From Lachnoclostridium sp. UBA739 (GTDB lineage Bacteria > Bacillota_A > Clostridia > Lachnospirales > Lachnospiraceae), in NCBI GenBank assembly GCA_002297865.1, contig DBKX01000323.1, positions 1 to 5,428 of the forward strand: 5,428 nt of DNA. Reading direction: 5' to 3'. Below the pieces are notes generated by a model. The model ran no database searches. It was not told the DNA's origin and saw only the letters and a program-made list of their open reading frames with translations. This document shows positions 1-5,162 of the stretch, one piece after another (positions within the stretch are counted from its first letter, which is position 1; every line of letters starts with the position of its first letter). The translations under genes and the position numbers were made by a program.

Positions 1-1
1 T

Positions 2-343
2 AAAAGTTACATTAAATTGCTCTGTTTAAGAGTAGATCATCTTGAAAGTTATGTTGTAGATGAATTGAATACTGCTGATGAGAATGAGATTAATGATTTT
101 ATTAAAATGTACAAAAATAGAAAAGGCATAAAAATTCTTATTTTTGAAATGGAAGATGAAACGAATATAATCACCTATGAACAAATGCAAGGATTCATAC
201 ATACATTACACGTATTTGATTATATTAGAAAACTTATTGAGAATGATACAAATAAATTTATTGCGATAGGAGATAATGAAAGCCATCTCAATGTATTACA
301 TACAGACTCATATCTTAATAGACTATTAGAAATACATAAATAA
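2..343 (+). CDS. 3' part of an unrecognised protein, truncated by the window edge
   Basis: The reading frame is open from the first bases of the window and stops at TAA 341-343. A TTG at 17 is a formal start but has no Shine-Dalgarno sequence in front of it, so the true start is probably outside the window. About 114 residues are visible. They are rich in Asp, Glu, Ile and Leu, with no signal peptide, membrane segment or catalytic motif that I recognise. The middle (KILIFEMEDE) and a later stretch (KFIAIGDNES) look like beta strands between helices, suggesting a soluble alpha/beta domain. The gene converges on the recombinase and ends 49 bases from it. It could be a host gene beyond the end of a prophage or an accessory gene of the element; the sequence does not decide. 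I do not assign a function. Confidence 0.55.
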   Translation, partial: KSYIKLLCLRVDHLESYVVDELNTADENEINDFIKMYKNRKGIKILIFEMEDETNIITYEQMQGFIHTLHVFDYIRKLIENDTNKFIAIGDNESHLNVLHTDSYLNRLLEIHK

Positions 344-350
344 TATTTAT

Positions 351-384
351 AGGGCAGAAGAATAAAGAATTGTAGTTCTGCCCT
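351..384. terminator. Inverted repeat between convergent genes, probable shared terminator
   Basis: AGGGCAGAA (351-359) and TTCTGCCCT (376-384) are perfect 9-base arms around a 16-base AT-rich loop. The repeat begins 8 bases after the stop of the plus-strand gene and lies 8 bases beyond the stop of the minus-strand recombinase, the usual place for a bidirectional terminator. Neither side is followed by a clean run of T, and the loop is long, so termination may be weak. The alternative is a recombination or attachment site next to the integrase. Confidence 0.45.
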
Positions 385-392
385 TGACACAA

Positions 393-1388
393 TTATGAAA
401 TACAACGCATATGTTCGCGTTTTATATCATCCATATTGATACGTGCATAGATTAATGTAGTTTCAGTCTTCACATGACCAAGTAATTTTTGTACATTTTC
501 AATAGGACATTTTTTCTGCACTAGGTCTGTAGCACATGTATGCCTCAATAAGTGTGGGAATAATCTACGATTAATTTCAGACCTAAATCCAATATTTTTA
601 ACAATACGTTCAACAGCTTCTTTCTTTAAACGATCATGTGGGTTACGTTCACTTACAAATAAAGCAGGGCGCTTATCATCTCTTGTAGCAAGATATTTTT
701 CAAGACTTAATCTTGCTTTTGCAGTTAAATAACTTTTTCTATGTTTACTGCCTTTGCCAAATAGAGTAACTTCATTTTTATCAAAATTTACATCATTAAT
801 ATTCATGACTACTAATTCACTCACACGACATCCAGTGCTATAAAAGAATTCAATCATTGCAGTTTCACGAATATCTTTACAAGCCGCACGTACTTTTTCT
901 AATTCCATAGGAGTTAAGGGTTCTCTATCTTTACGCTCATATTTAATTTTCTGAACCGATCTACATGGATTCTTTTCTAAATAACCCTCATCAGTAGACC
1001 ATTCAAAAAATACATGAATAGCGGAGCGTCTACTATCTAAAGTTCTGTTAGAAATATTTCGTGTTTCTTGTGTATTATACAAATATATCCTAATATCGTT
1101 TGCTGTAATTTTATGTATATCTTTGTTGACCTGTAAAAAGAAATCTTGAAGATATAGATTATATAAATCTAATGTCTTTTGACTCAATCCACTGATTTTA
1201 CGACTCACCATATAGATTTTATAAAAATCAGGAATATGTCCCTCGTATATACTTACGGATGTTTCTTTCTTATTAATATCATAATTTTTAGTATGTAAGA
1301 TTAATTCTTTCTGAATAATATCTAAATATTCATCTGGTACTTTATTATATAATTTTGTCAAAAATTCATTTACAAACTGTTCTTTCAT
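393..1388 (-). CDS. Tyrosine recombinase/integrase, XerC/D-like
   Basis: This is a site-specific DNA recombinase that cuts and rejoins strands through a phosphotyrosine intermediate. The 331-residue protein has a SAM-like core-binding domain at about 50-147 and a catalytic domain at about 155-325. All expected active-site residues are visible: Arg188 in STGCRVSEL, Lys212 in GKGSKHR, His279 and Arg282 in HLLRH, His305 in LLGH, and the nucleophile Tyr314 in TLIYARI. The length is normal for the family and the gene looks intact. I chose ATG 1388 because AAAGGTGG (1404-1397) lies 8 bases upstream; a GTG at 1400 would fall inside this ribosome-binding site. The roughly 50 residues before the core-binding domain are longer than in minimal Xer proteins, as in many phage integrases. 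It sits beside the end of a phage tail operon, so integration/excision is the first guess. Multimer resolution of a phage-plasmid or DNA inversion of nearby genes are alternatives. I see no convincing core recombination site. Confidence 0.93.
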   Translation of the reverse strand: MKEQFVNEFLTKLYNKVPDEYLDIIQKELILHTKNYDINKKETSVSIYEGHIPDFYKIYMVSRKISGLSQKTLDLYNLYLQDFFLQVNKDIHKITANDIRIYLYNTQETRNISNRTLDSRRSAIHVFFEWSTDEGYLEKNPCRSVQKIKYERKDREPLTPMELEKVRAACKDIRETAMIEFFYSTGCRVSELVVMNINDVNFDKNEVTLFGKGSKHRKSYLTAKARLSLEKYLATRDDKRPALFVSERNPHDRLKKEAVERIVKNIGFRSEINRRLFPHLLRHTCATDLVQKKCPIENVQKLLGHVKTETTLIYARINMDDIKREHMRCIS

Positions 1389-1396
1389 AATATAAA
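1369..1396 (+). promoter_or_regulatory. Possible plus-strand promoter at the 5' end of the recombinase gene
   Basis: TTTACA (1369-1374) and TATAAA (1391-1396) are separated by 16 bases, and each matches the sigma-A consensus at five of six positions. Transcription would start near 1403 and run away from the recombinase through the intergenic region towards the ribbon-helix-helix gene. In AT-rich DNA such matches arise by chance, so this is only a candidate. Confidence 0.25.
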
Positions 1397-1423
1397 CCAC
1401 CTTTCTTATAAGAGAGTAATAAT

Positions 1424-1498
1424 TTGTTACAATTGTTTATTCTCTTTTTTAAAGTGGCTTATATGTTTATTATGTGGCTAGAGGACAAGGGAGTGTAA
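1424..1498 (+). CDS. Possible hydrophobic micro-peptide (24 aa), speculative
   Basis: A frame from TTG 1424 to TAA 1496-1498 would encode 24 residues: a run of hydrophobic and aromatic residues (LFILFF, VAYMFIMWL) with one Lys, ending in the charged tail EDKGV. AAGAGAG (1409-1415) lies 8 bases before the TTG and is a weak Shine-Dalgarno match. A candidate promoter ends at 1396, and a stable hairpin begins within the last codons and has the stop codon in its loop. Small size, one membrane-length helix, a charged C-terminus and an abutting terminator are the build of type I toxin peptides or small membrane regulators. Against it: the start codon is poor and T-rich DNA encodes Phe/Leu/Ile by chance. 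A shorter 11-residue version would start at ATG 1463. Treat it as a hypothesis. Confidence 0.18.
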   Translation: MLQLFILFFKVAYMFIMWLEDKGV

Positions 1499-1515
1499 CG
1501 ACTCCCTTTCTTCTT
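1487..1515 (+). terminator. Hairpin followed by a T-rich tract, terminator-like
   Basis: AAGGGAGT (1487-1494) and ACTCCCTT (1501-1508) form a perfect 8-bp stem with loop GTAACG, followed on the plus strand by TCTTCTT. This is the form of an intrinsic terminator for plus-strand transcription, yet no well-supported plus-strand gene lies before it. It could end the speculative micro-peptide transcript, act as an attenuator before the RHH gene, or be a structured protein-binding or recombination site. Confidence 0.4.
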
Positions 1516-1540
1516 GTGTAGTTTTAGTAGTAATGAAACG

Positions 1541-1546
1541 TATAAT
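1541..1546 (+). promoter_or_regulatory. Perfect -10 hexamer, possible RHH promoter
   Basis: TATAAT at 1541-1546 matches the -10 consensus exactly and lies about 110 bases before the RHH start, just after the hairpin. The best-spaced -35 is TAGTTT (1519-1524), which is poor; TTGTGT (1514-1519) is better but 21 bases away. If used, it may need an activator. Confidence 0.22.
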
Positions 1547-1562
1547 TATGTATTCTTGCCCC

Positions 1563-1630
1563 CTACAAAGTATCTTACAAACTACAACCTCAAACTATAC
1601 CTTGCAACCTACTAATCCCAAGTAGTACAA
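1563..1630 (+). repeat. Cluster of TACAA-type short repeats, possible operator or integrase arm sites
   Basis: CTACAA occurs at 1563-1568 and 1582-1587, with TTACAA at 1575-1580 and GTACAA at 1625-1630. CAACCT is repeated at 1585-1590 and 1605-1610, exactly 20 bases apart. CTACT (1609-1613) and AGTAG (1621-1625) make a small inverted repeat just before the RHH ribosome-binding site. Such clusters suit autoregulatory RHH operators or integrase arm-type sites, but the motifs are short and not evenly spaced. Confidence 0.25.
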
Positions 1631-1653
1631 TGCAGGTACAGGAGGTGTAGATC

Positions 1654-1821
1654 ATGGCTTATCCAAAGAAAGCCGACGCCGATAAATGCGTCAAACAGAA
1701 CATTTCGTTTGAGCCAAAAGACCTTGACCGTCTACAAAAATATTGCCAACATGAAGAACGTTCAATGTCTTGGGTTGTGCGTAAAGCTCTGGATCAGTGG
1801 CTTACGGAGAGAGGGTATTAA
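1654..1821 (+). CDS. Ribbon-helix-helix (CopG/Arc-like) DNA-binding protein, 55 aa
   Basis: This is a small putative transcription regulator. Residues 13-21 (VKQNISFEP) form the expected N-terminal DNA-contacting beta strand, about 21-34 (PKDLDRLQKY onward) the first helix, and 37-52 (SMSWVVRKALDQWL) the second helix. The pattern of Ile, Leu, Trp and Val positions fits an obligate RHH dimer. The ATG at 1654 follows GGAGG (1641-1645) by 8 bases, a strong start. No partner toxin gene follows: the next genes are on the other strand and end facing it. The protein stands alone between the tail operon and the integrase, so it may regulate its own promoter, the integrase or the late operon. Its early codons (GCC GAC GCC, TGC GTC) are more GC-rich than those of the tail genes, perhaps a different origin. 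The fold assignment is fairly secure; the target is inferred. Confidence 0.8.
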   Translation: MAYPKKADADKCVKQNISFEPKDLDRLQKYCQHEERSMSWVVRKALDQWLTERGY

Positions 1822-1856
1822 TCCTCTCTCCAAGCAAGACCTACTGGTAGGTTTTA
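1806..1856. terminator. Two tandem hairpins between convergent RHH and XkdX genes
   Basis: GGAGAGAGG (1806-1814) pairs perfectly with CCTCTCTCC (1823-1831); its loop holds the RHH stop codon. A second hairpin, ACCTAC (1839-1844) with GTAGGT (1847-1852), extends through AAG/TTT pairing and runs into TTTT on the plus strand. Only the second has the T tract of an intrinsic terminator. Together they probably end RHH transcription and, from the other side, the late operon, whose last stop is at 1895. Confidence 0.5.
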
Positions 1857-1894
1857 GTATGTATAATTAGGTTTTATTCGCCCCATTTAGTTAA

Positions 1895-2020
1895 TTAGTA
1901 ATCTTCTCCTGTAATCAATTTATACTGTTCTTTCGTGATTACACCTTTCTCAGCGAACTGTCTGATCTGTTTCTTTGTATATAAGTGCAAATTAAAAAAT
2001 CTCTTAATTTTCTCAAACAT
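1895..2020 (-). CDS. xkdX: XkdX-family phage protein, 41 aa
   Basis: The 41-residue product begins MFEKIKRFFNLHLY and continues TKKQIRQFAEKGVITKEQY, ending TGEDY. This is the typical pattern of the XkdX family: a short amphipathic start, then a KxQI...F...G.IT.EQY.. core. XkdX-like proteins are encoded at the 3' end of tail/baseplate modules in Firmicute phages and PBSX-like elements. Their exact role is not known; virion or tail association is assumed from position. The ATG shares one base with the stop of the preceding gene (TAATG), with GAGG 7 bases upstream, so translation is probably coupled. It is the last gene of the minus-strand operon. Confidence 0.85.
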   Translation of the reverse strand: MFEKIKRFFNLHLYTKKQIRQFAEKGVITKEQYKLITGEDY

Positions 2021-2322
2021 TATTCTTCCTCACTTTCTTCTAATAATGTATCTGTCATGAGTGCCGTATACATAACCTGTGCTTCAATACGGTCTTGCTG
2101 AGTTGCTTCTTCTACTGGCATTTCTGCCTGTATCTTCTCCATCTCGACAATCTCTTCATCGGTCATATCTCTGTAGATCATTCCCATAACAGGTATCTCA
2201 CGAGTACGGGTTTCTTCGTGTTCTTCTACGGTGATATTTCCATCCTCGTCATATTCTACAGGGATAGTGACTGTATATTCCTCTGTTTTTACTCCTATTT
2301 GTTTATAATCAGCCGTTTTCAT
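2020..2322 (-). CDS. Small acidic phage protein of the tail module, unknown function
   Basis: The product is 100 residues and strongly acidic. The first half is rich in Thr, Val and Glu (YTVTIPVEYD, then HEETRTREIPVMG), likely beta strands. The second half is a Glu/Met/Ala-rich helix (MTDEEIVEMEKIQAEMP onward), ending in LLEESEEE. Small acidic proteins of this build, with a MTDEEI-type helix, are common just upstream of XkdX in Clostridia phage tail modules. An assembly or tail-chaperone role would be a guess. GAGGTGA precedes the ATG, overlapping the stop of the fibre gene; the two genes are 6 bases apart. Its own stop overlaps the XkdX start. Confidence 0.75.
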   Translation of the reverse strand: MKTADYKQIGVKTEEYTVTIPVEYDEDGNITVEEHEETRTREIPVMGMIYRDMTDEEIVEMEKIQAEMPVEEATQQDRIEAQVMYTALMTDTLLEESEEE

Positions 2323-2328
2323 AGCTCG

Positions 2329-3321
2329 TCACCTCACGTAGATTTTAAAATGAGAACCTTCAGTAAATCGAATAGTACCGTATTCTCTAATTTTCACTTT
2401 GTTAAAAGTTCCCATTTTGGTTGAATGATTATTTTTATTGTAAGCGCCATTATGAGTACACCAGTAGTTATCATTAACTGTTTTATCTCCATACGACGCA
2501 TTCTCTATATCATATAAATCCTCACTTATTTTTTCAAATTTTATATATCCGCGAAGAGTCATAGTTGTATTTACCATTACATTAAACCAGTTACAATCAA
2601 TAACATTTTTCGTGTCATTAAAAAGAGTCAACCATGAGCCATAATTAGAGCCTGTATCAACCGTATTTTTAGGATTAGTGTAAGAAACTATAAGGTCTAC
2701 ACAATTGTCTGGTAAATTCACATAAAATTCTTGAACAGGTTCGGCGAGGGTTATATCCGCAGCCAGCGTCCATAACATACCAATTCTCTCGCGAGCAGAA
2801 GTTTTCTCTTCCAATGTCCAAGCATTCCCTTTCCCATCTGTTATAGCCGCTTTCACGTATGCATCAATATTTCGTCCCATAACCAGTCTTGTATACATAT
2901 TCCTACGATTTGATATATCTTCTTGTGATGATTCATATATATTGAGTGTGGGAATGTCAAAATTTTCAACATTTAATCCGCAATAATACGGATTTATTGA
3001 TGTAACTCCTATTGCACGCGCAGAAGCAATCGGTATTTTAGCTATGTTATTTTGTACAATGCTCTTCCCATTAATCTGTACATCGAGGTTGCTTCCACCA
3101 TCATCCCACTCACAAGTGAATGTTCCATCTTCGTTGACAGATTTGACTTTCAGGATCGTGCCGACTGCTGGGGCTTCGGATGGCTTATCAATTTTATCTT
3201 CCTTTAGTGAATTAATTTGGTCATCTCTTTTATCCAAAGCATCTTTTACTTGACCTAAAGTAGCCAAATTTTTGCGGGGGGGGGTATCAACCGAATTTTG
3301 AATTTTAATTTCTTCACTCAT
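2329..3321 (-). CDS. Probable tail fibre / receptor-binding protein with C9 tract
   Basis: The 330-residue protein appears to be a fibre that contacts the host surface. Residues about 17-50 form a polar, helical stalk-like stretch. About 52-74 hold a GTILKVKSVNEDGTFTCEW segment, often seen in fibre proteins of Firmicute phages. About 79-180 contain a repeat-poor middle with DVQINGKSIV and IPIASARAIGV. The rest (about 185-330), rich in aromatic, Asn and Thr residues, is a likely beta-rich receptor-binding tip. The ATG at 3321 follows AGGAGG (3336-3331) by 9 bases and overlaps the upstream stop as TAATG. Codons 13-16 contain nine consecutive C (plus-strand G 3276-3284), encoding Thr-Pro-Pro-Arg. 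One base lost ends translation after 21 codons; one gained ends it after 30. Role inferred from position and composition; receptor unknown. Confidence 0.65.
   Translation of the reverse strand: MSEEIKIQNSVDTPPRKNLATLGQVKDALDKRDDQINSLKEDKIDKPSEAPAVGTILKVKSVNEDGTFTCEWDDGGSNLDVQINGKSIVQNNIAKIPIASARAIGVTSINPYYCGLNVENFDIPTLNIYESSQEDISNRRNMYTRLVMGRNIDAYVKAAITDGKGNAWTLEEKTSARERIGMLWTLAADITLAEPVQEFYVNLPDNCVDLIVSYTNPKNTVDTGSNYGSWLTLFNDTKNVIDCNWFNVMVNTTMTLRGYIKFEKISEDLYDIENASYGDKTVNDNYWCTHNGAYNKNNHSTKMGTFNKVKIREYGTIRFTEGSHFKIYVR
3276..3284 (-). repeat. Homopolymer C9 tract near the fibre gene start
   Basis: Nine G on the plus strand are nine C on the coding strand, spread over codons 13-16 (ACC CCC CCC CGC). 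It stands out in AT-rich DNA where CCC is otherwise rare, and tracts of this kind are known to slip during replication in phase-variable genes. In the state seen here the frame is open. Confidence 0.9.
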
Positions 3322-3878
3322 TATTCATTTCCTCCTAAATATGTAGCTGCGTCTTCATCAGATACAGTCTGTGTACTTGTCTCTAAAGCTGTAATTTTCT
3401 TTGATAAAACTTGAATTTCATCGTAAATTTTTTGAGAACTCCAAGTATCAGTAGTATTAACCACATTATCTTTAAGTTCTGGAATACTAACTACATCCTC
3501 TACATCAGGATTAATCCATAATCCTGTACGTTCATTAGTAGGAGTAGTAGTTGATATTTCTACATCATATAATTTTTGAATTGCTTCATAAATAGCATCA
3601 ACTGCTTTTTTATTTGTATCAACAGCCGTAGCTTTATTTTCAACATCTTTCTGCGCAGCTTTATATTCATCCGTAAGATCACCGTCCACGAGATCATATA
3701 ATTTCAACCATTTCGCATCAGTAATTGCTGTATTTTTTTCAATATCTGTGGTGGCAATATAACCACTACTAATCTTACCTACTTTATTAGTTACAATATC
3801 TAATTTTGCATAACTTAAAGTTTTATCCCATTGACCTTTTGGTGTCATAAAAACTTTTCCGAGATTTTTCGTTGCCAT
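3321..3878 (-). CDS. Virion fibre-anchor / tail fibre N-terminal-type protein
   Basis: The product is 185 residues. Residues about 7-68 (GKVFMTPKGQWD, then YAKLDIVTN, YIATTDI, and NTAITDAKWLKLYDL) match the compact domain that starts many Firmicute phage head or tail fibre proteins, where a Trp-Asp, a Tyr-x-x-x-Asp-x-Val and a W.K.Y/L ending recur. Residues about 68-105 are a Lys/Ala/Asp-rich helix, probably a trimeric coiled coil. About 118-155 carry VSIPELKDN and DTWSSQKIYDEI, also recurrent in fibre proteins, and a final helix follows. There is no large tip domain, so it may serve as an adaptor holding the next gene's product, or as a short fibre itself. The ATG overlaps the preceding stop (TAATG), with GGAGG (3893-3889) 10 bases upstream, and its own stop overlaps the fibre start. 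Confidence 0.68.
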   Translation of the reverse strand: MATKNLGKVFMTPKGQWDKTLSYAKLDIVTNKVGKISSGYIATTDIEKNTAITDAKWLKLYDLVDGDLTDEYKAAQKDVENKATAVDTNKKAVDAIYEAIQKLYDVEISTTTPTNERTGLWINPDVEDVVSIPELKDNVVNTTDTWSSQKIYDEIQVLSKKITALETSTQTVSDEDAATYLGGNE

Positions 3879-4729
3879 TACCAGCCGACCTCCTTTTCTT
3901 CATCTTTCAGTAAATAACCATTCTGTATATAATACAAAGGACTATAAGTCTCTAATGTTCCTGTAGTAAAATTAATCCAAATATCCTCAGTTTCTACTGA
4001 TTCTTCTTCGTCCATCTCAACAATATCCAATACACTTCCATCATTATCTTGAAAGCATTCAAAAGACATTGTGATTTCCATAGGTGAATCATCAGATGAG
4101 AAGTTAAGTTCTAACTCACGTTTAGGACAACATTTATATGCAGTTAATCGCATACCAATATCATTTCCATCTTCATCCTTATTCGTAGTTATCATTTGAA
4201 TAAAATAAACAGAAGAATAATTACGATTATTGAATGATATACGCTTGACATTCTTTGTTTTATTTTCAAGATAACCAACATAATAAGTTTCACCTTGCTT
4301 AATATCAGAGGAAATAATAGCAGTAAAAATATTATCTGCCACAGAACCTTGAAAGTCTTGTCCTGTAAAGTCACTATCTGGATACACAAAAACACTCCCC
4401 ATGATAGGAGAGTGTTTTAATGTAAGTTTTCCGTTTGTTACGGCAACAATATTTTCATGCCTTGCTATAACCGCATCTGATAAAATTTCCCCACCATTAA
4501 ACAATGAATATATTTGAAATGGGTGAACTTGAAAGGTAATATCAATATTACCTTCAATTGGATCATGAAATTTTATGCAATTAGAACCTTTTCGTTTAGC
4601 ATAAACCATATCAGAATTAAATCCACAAGTTGTAGTGTTGCAAAAATCAACACGCATAACTGGAACTTTAGTAACATAATCTCGGATGTCTAAATCGCAA
4701 CAACTACGATTCGCCATATTTTTATCCAT
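3878..4729 (-). CDS. Tail-tube-like virion structural protein
   Basis: The product is 283 residues, mostly beta strands. The middle, about 60-240, has features I associate with phage tail-tube proteins: GNIDITFQVHPFQIYSLFNG, a GSVFVYPDSD strand, a conserved KRISFNN followed by an aromatic stretch, TAYKCCPKRELELNFSS, and an ITMSFECFQDNDGSVLDIVE ending. The C-terminal 40 residues (from about 245) look like an added small domain. Eight cysteines (10, 11, 30, 35, 51, 200, 201, 225) are unusual for such a protein. ATG 4729 follows GAGG by 9 bases, 11 bases after the preceding gene; an internal Met5 is a less likely start. A terminator-like hairpin lies within codons about 104-115. If it is not the tail tube, another virion surface protein is the alternative. 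Confidence 0.5.
   Translation of the reverse strand: MDKNMANRSCCDLDIRDYVTKVPVMRVDFCNTTTCGFNSDMVYAKRKGSNCIKFHDPIEGNIDITFQVHPFQIYSLFNGGEILSDAVIARHENIVAVTNGKLTLKHSPIMGSVFVYPDSDFTGQDFQGSVADNIFTAIISSDIKQGETYYVGYLENKTKNVKRISFNNRNYSSVYFIQMITTNKDEDGNDIGMRLTAYKCCPKRELELNFSSDDSPMEITMSFECFQDNDGSVLDIVEMDEEESVETEDIWINFTTGTLETYSPLYYIQNGYLLKDEEKEVGW
4389..4418 (-). terminator. Terminator-like hairpin inside the tail-tube-like gene
   Basis: AAAACACTC (4389-4397) and GAGTGTTTT (4410-4418) are perfect 9-base arms; inner CC (4398-4399) and GG (4407-4408) can extend the stem past a one-base bulge. On the minus strand the stem ends GAGTGTTTTTG, the form of an intrinsic terminator, though the T run partly pairs in the stem. 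It lies in codons and could be an attenuator or chance. Confidence 0.35.
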
Positions 4730-4740
4730 GATTATTTACC

Positions 4741-5139
4741 TCAATTACTTTCCTGTTGCTTTTCATTTTCCTTAATAATTTCTCTTAGAGTAGGAAGTGC
4801 GTTATCAATCTGCTCATCAATCCATTTAATTAATTCGTCCTGATCTACAACTTTTGCAAGAATTGGATATTCCTTATAAATTTCACTGATTACTTCGCTA
4901 CGTTTGATACTACCTGCTTTTTCCCATTCAGCATAATCTTTCTCAGCTTGAGTAATCAGCTTTAAGATATTTTCAGAAATCTGTTTCTTAGCAATTTCAA
5001 TTTTCTTGTCAGTAGAAAGTTTCCTGTAAGAATCAATTTTCTTCCAAAATGCTAAGAGAAGTCCAATAATAACCAGAATAGTAGTCCAATTATCATTAAT
5101 AATTTGTAAGAAGTTTTGAATACCATTTAAAACATTCAT
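4741..5139 (-). CDS. Single-span membrane protein, LLH-holin-like
   Basis: The product is 132 residues. After a short N-terminus, one hydrophobic helix at about 18-32 (TTILVIIGLLLAFW) is followed by a long charged helical region: KLSTDKKIEIAKKQI, then AEKDYAEWEKAGSIKR, then a conserved-looking segment YPILAKVVDQDELIKWIDEQ, and a charged tail. One membrane helix with a long soluble helical tail is the build of LLH-type phage holins. Holins open the cell membrane to release the lysin. ATG 5139 follows AGGAGG (5152-5147) by 7 bases, and 23 bases separate it from the preceding gene. No lysin is visible in the window, so the holin role is inferred from shape only. A membrane-anchored tail or virion-associated protein is possible. 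Confidence 0.5.
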   Translation of the reverse strand: MNVLNGIQNFLQIINDNWTTILVIIGLLLAFWKKIDSYRKLSTDKKIEIAKKQISENILKLITQAEKDYAEWEKAGSIKRSEVISEIYKEYPILAKVVDQDELIKWIDEQIDNALPTLREIIKENEKQQESN

Positions 5140-5162
5140 TGTAATTCCTCCTTATTTTATTT

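Larger units (their letters stand above)
1389..1653. promoter_or_regulatory. Intergenic control region between recombinase and RHH gene
   Basis: This stretch of about 265 bases separates the divergent recombinase and RHH genes. It holds the ribosome-binding site of the recombinase (AAAGGTGG, 1404-1397), a short palindrome TTGTTACAA (1424-1432), a terminator-like hairpin near 1487-1508, a TATAAT (1541-1546) without a good -35 element, repeated TACAA motifs (1563-1630), and the RHH ribosome-binding site GGAGG (1641-1645). On the minus strand, weak candidates for the recombinase promoter include TTGTCC (1488-1483) and TATAAG (1463-1458), 19 bases apart. An integrase-proximal region of this type is a usual home for attP, but I cannot define a core. 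Confidence 0.45.

Noticed and set aside
220..405. Minus-strand frame of 61 codons overlapping the left gene
   Set aside because: It lies antisense to a better frame, overlaps the terminator repeat and has no ribosome-binding site.
1389..1400. Longer recombinase start at GTG 1400
   Set aside because: The GTG falls within the AAAGGTGG ribosome-binding site that serves ATG 1388.
1405..1432. TTGTAA-16-TATAAG as the recombinase promoter on the minus strand
   Set aside because: Transcription would begin at about 1398, inside the ribosome-binding site, leaving no usable leader.
2095..2424. Plus-strand frame of 109 codons
   Set aside because: It is Phe/Ser/His-rich, antisense to two operon genes that have proper ribosome-binding sites; it is a shadow of them.
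3044..3253. Plus-strand frame of 69 codons
   Set aside because: It is antisense to the fibre gene, with no ribosome-binding site and low-complexity Ser/Leu composition.
2329..3321. Diversity-generating retroelement target in the fibre gene
   Set aside because: No reverse transcriptase or template repeat is visible in the window, and the C-terminus does not show a clear variable-repeat pattern.
4192..4395. Minus-strand frame of 67 codons within the tail-tube-like gene
   Set aside because: It is an alternate frame of a longer gene; its Leu/Ile richness comes from AT-rich DNA.
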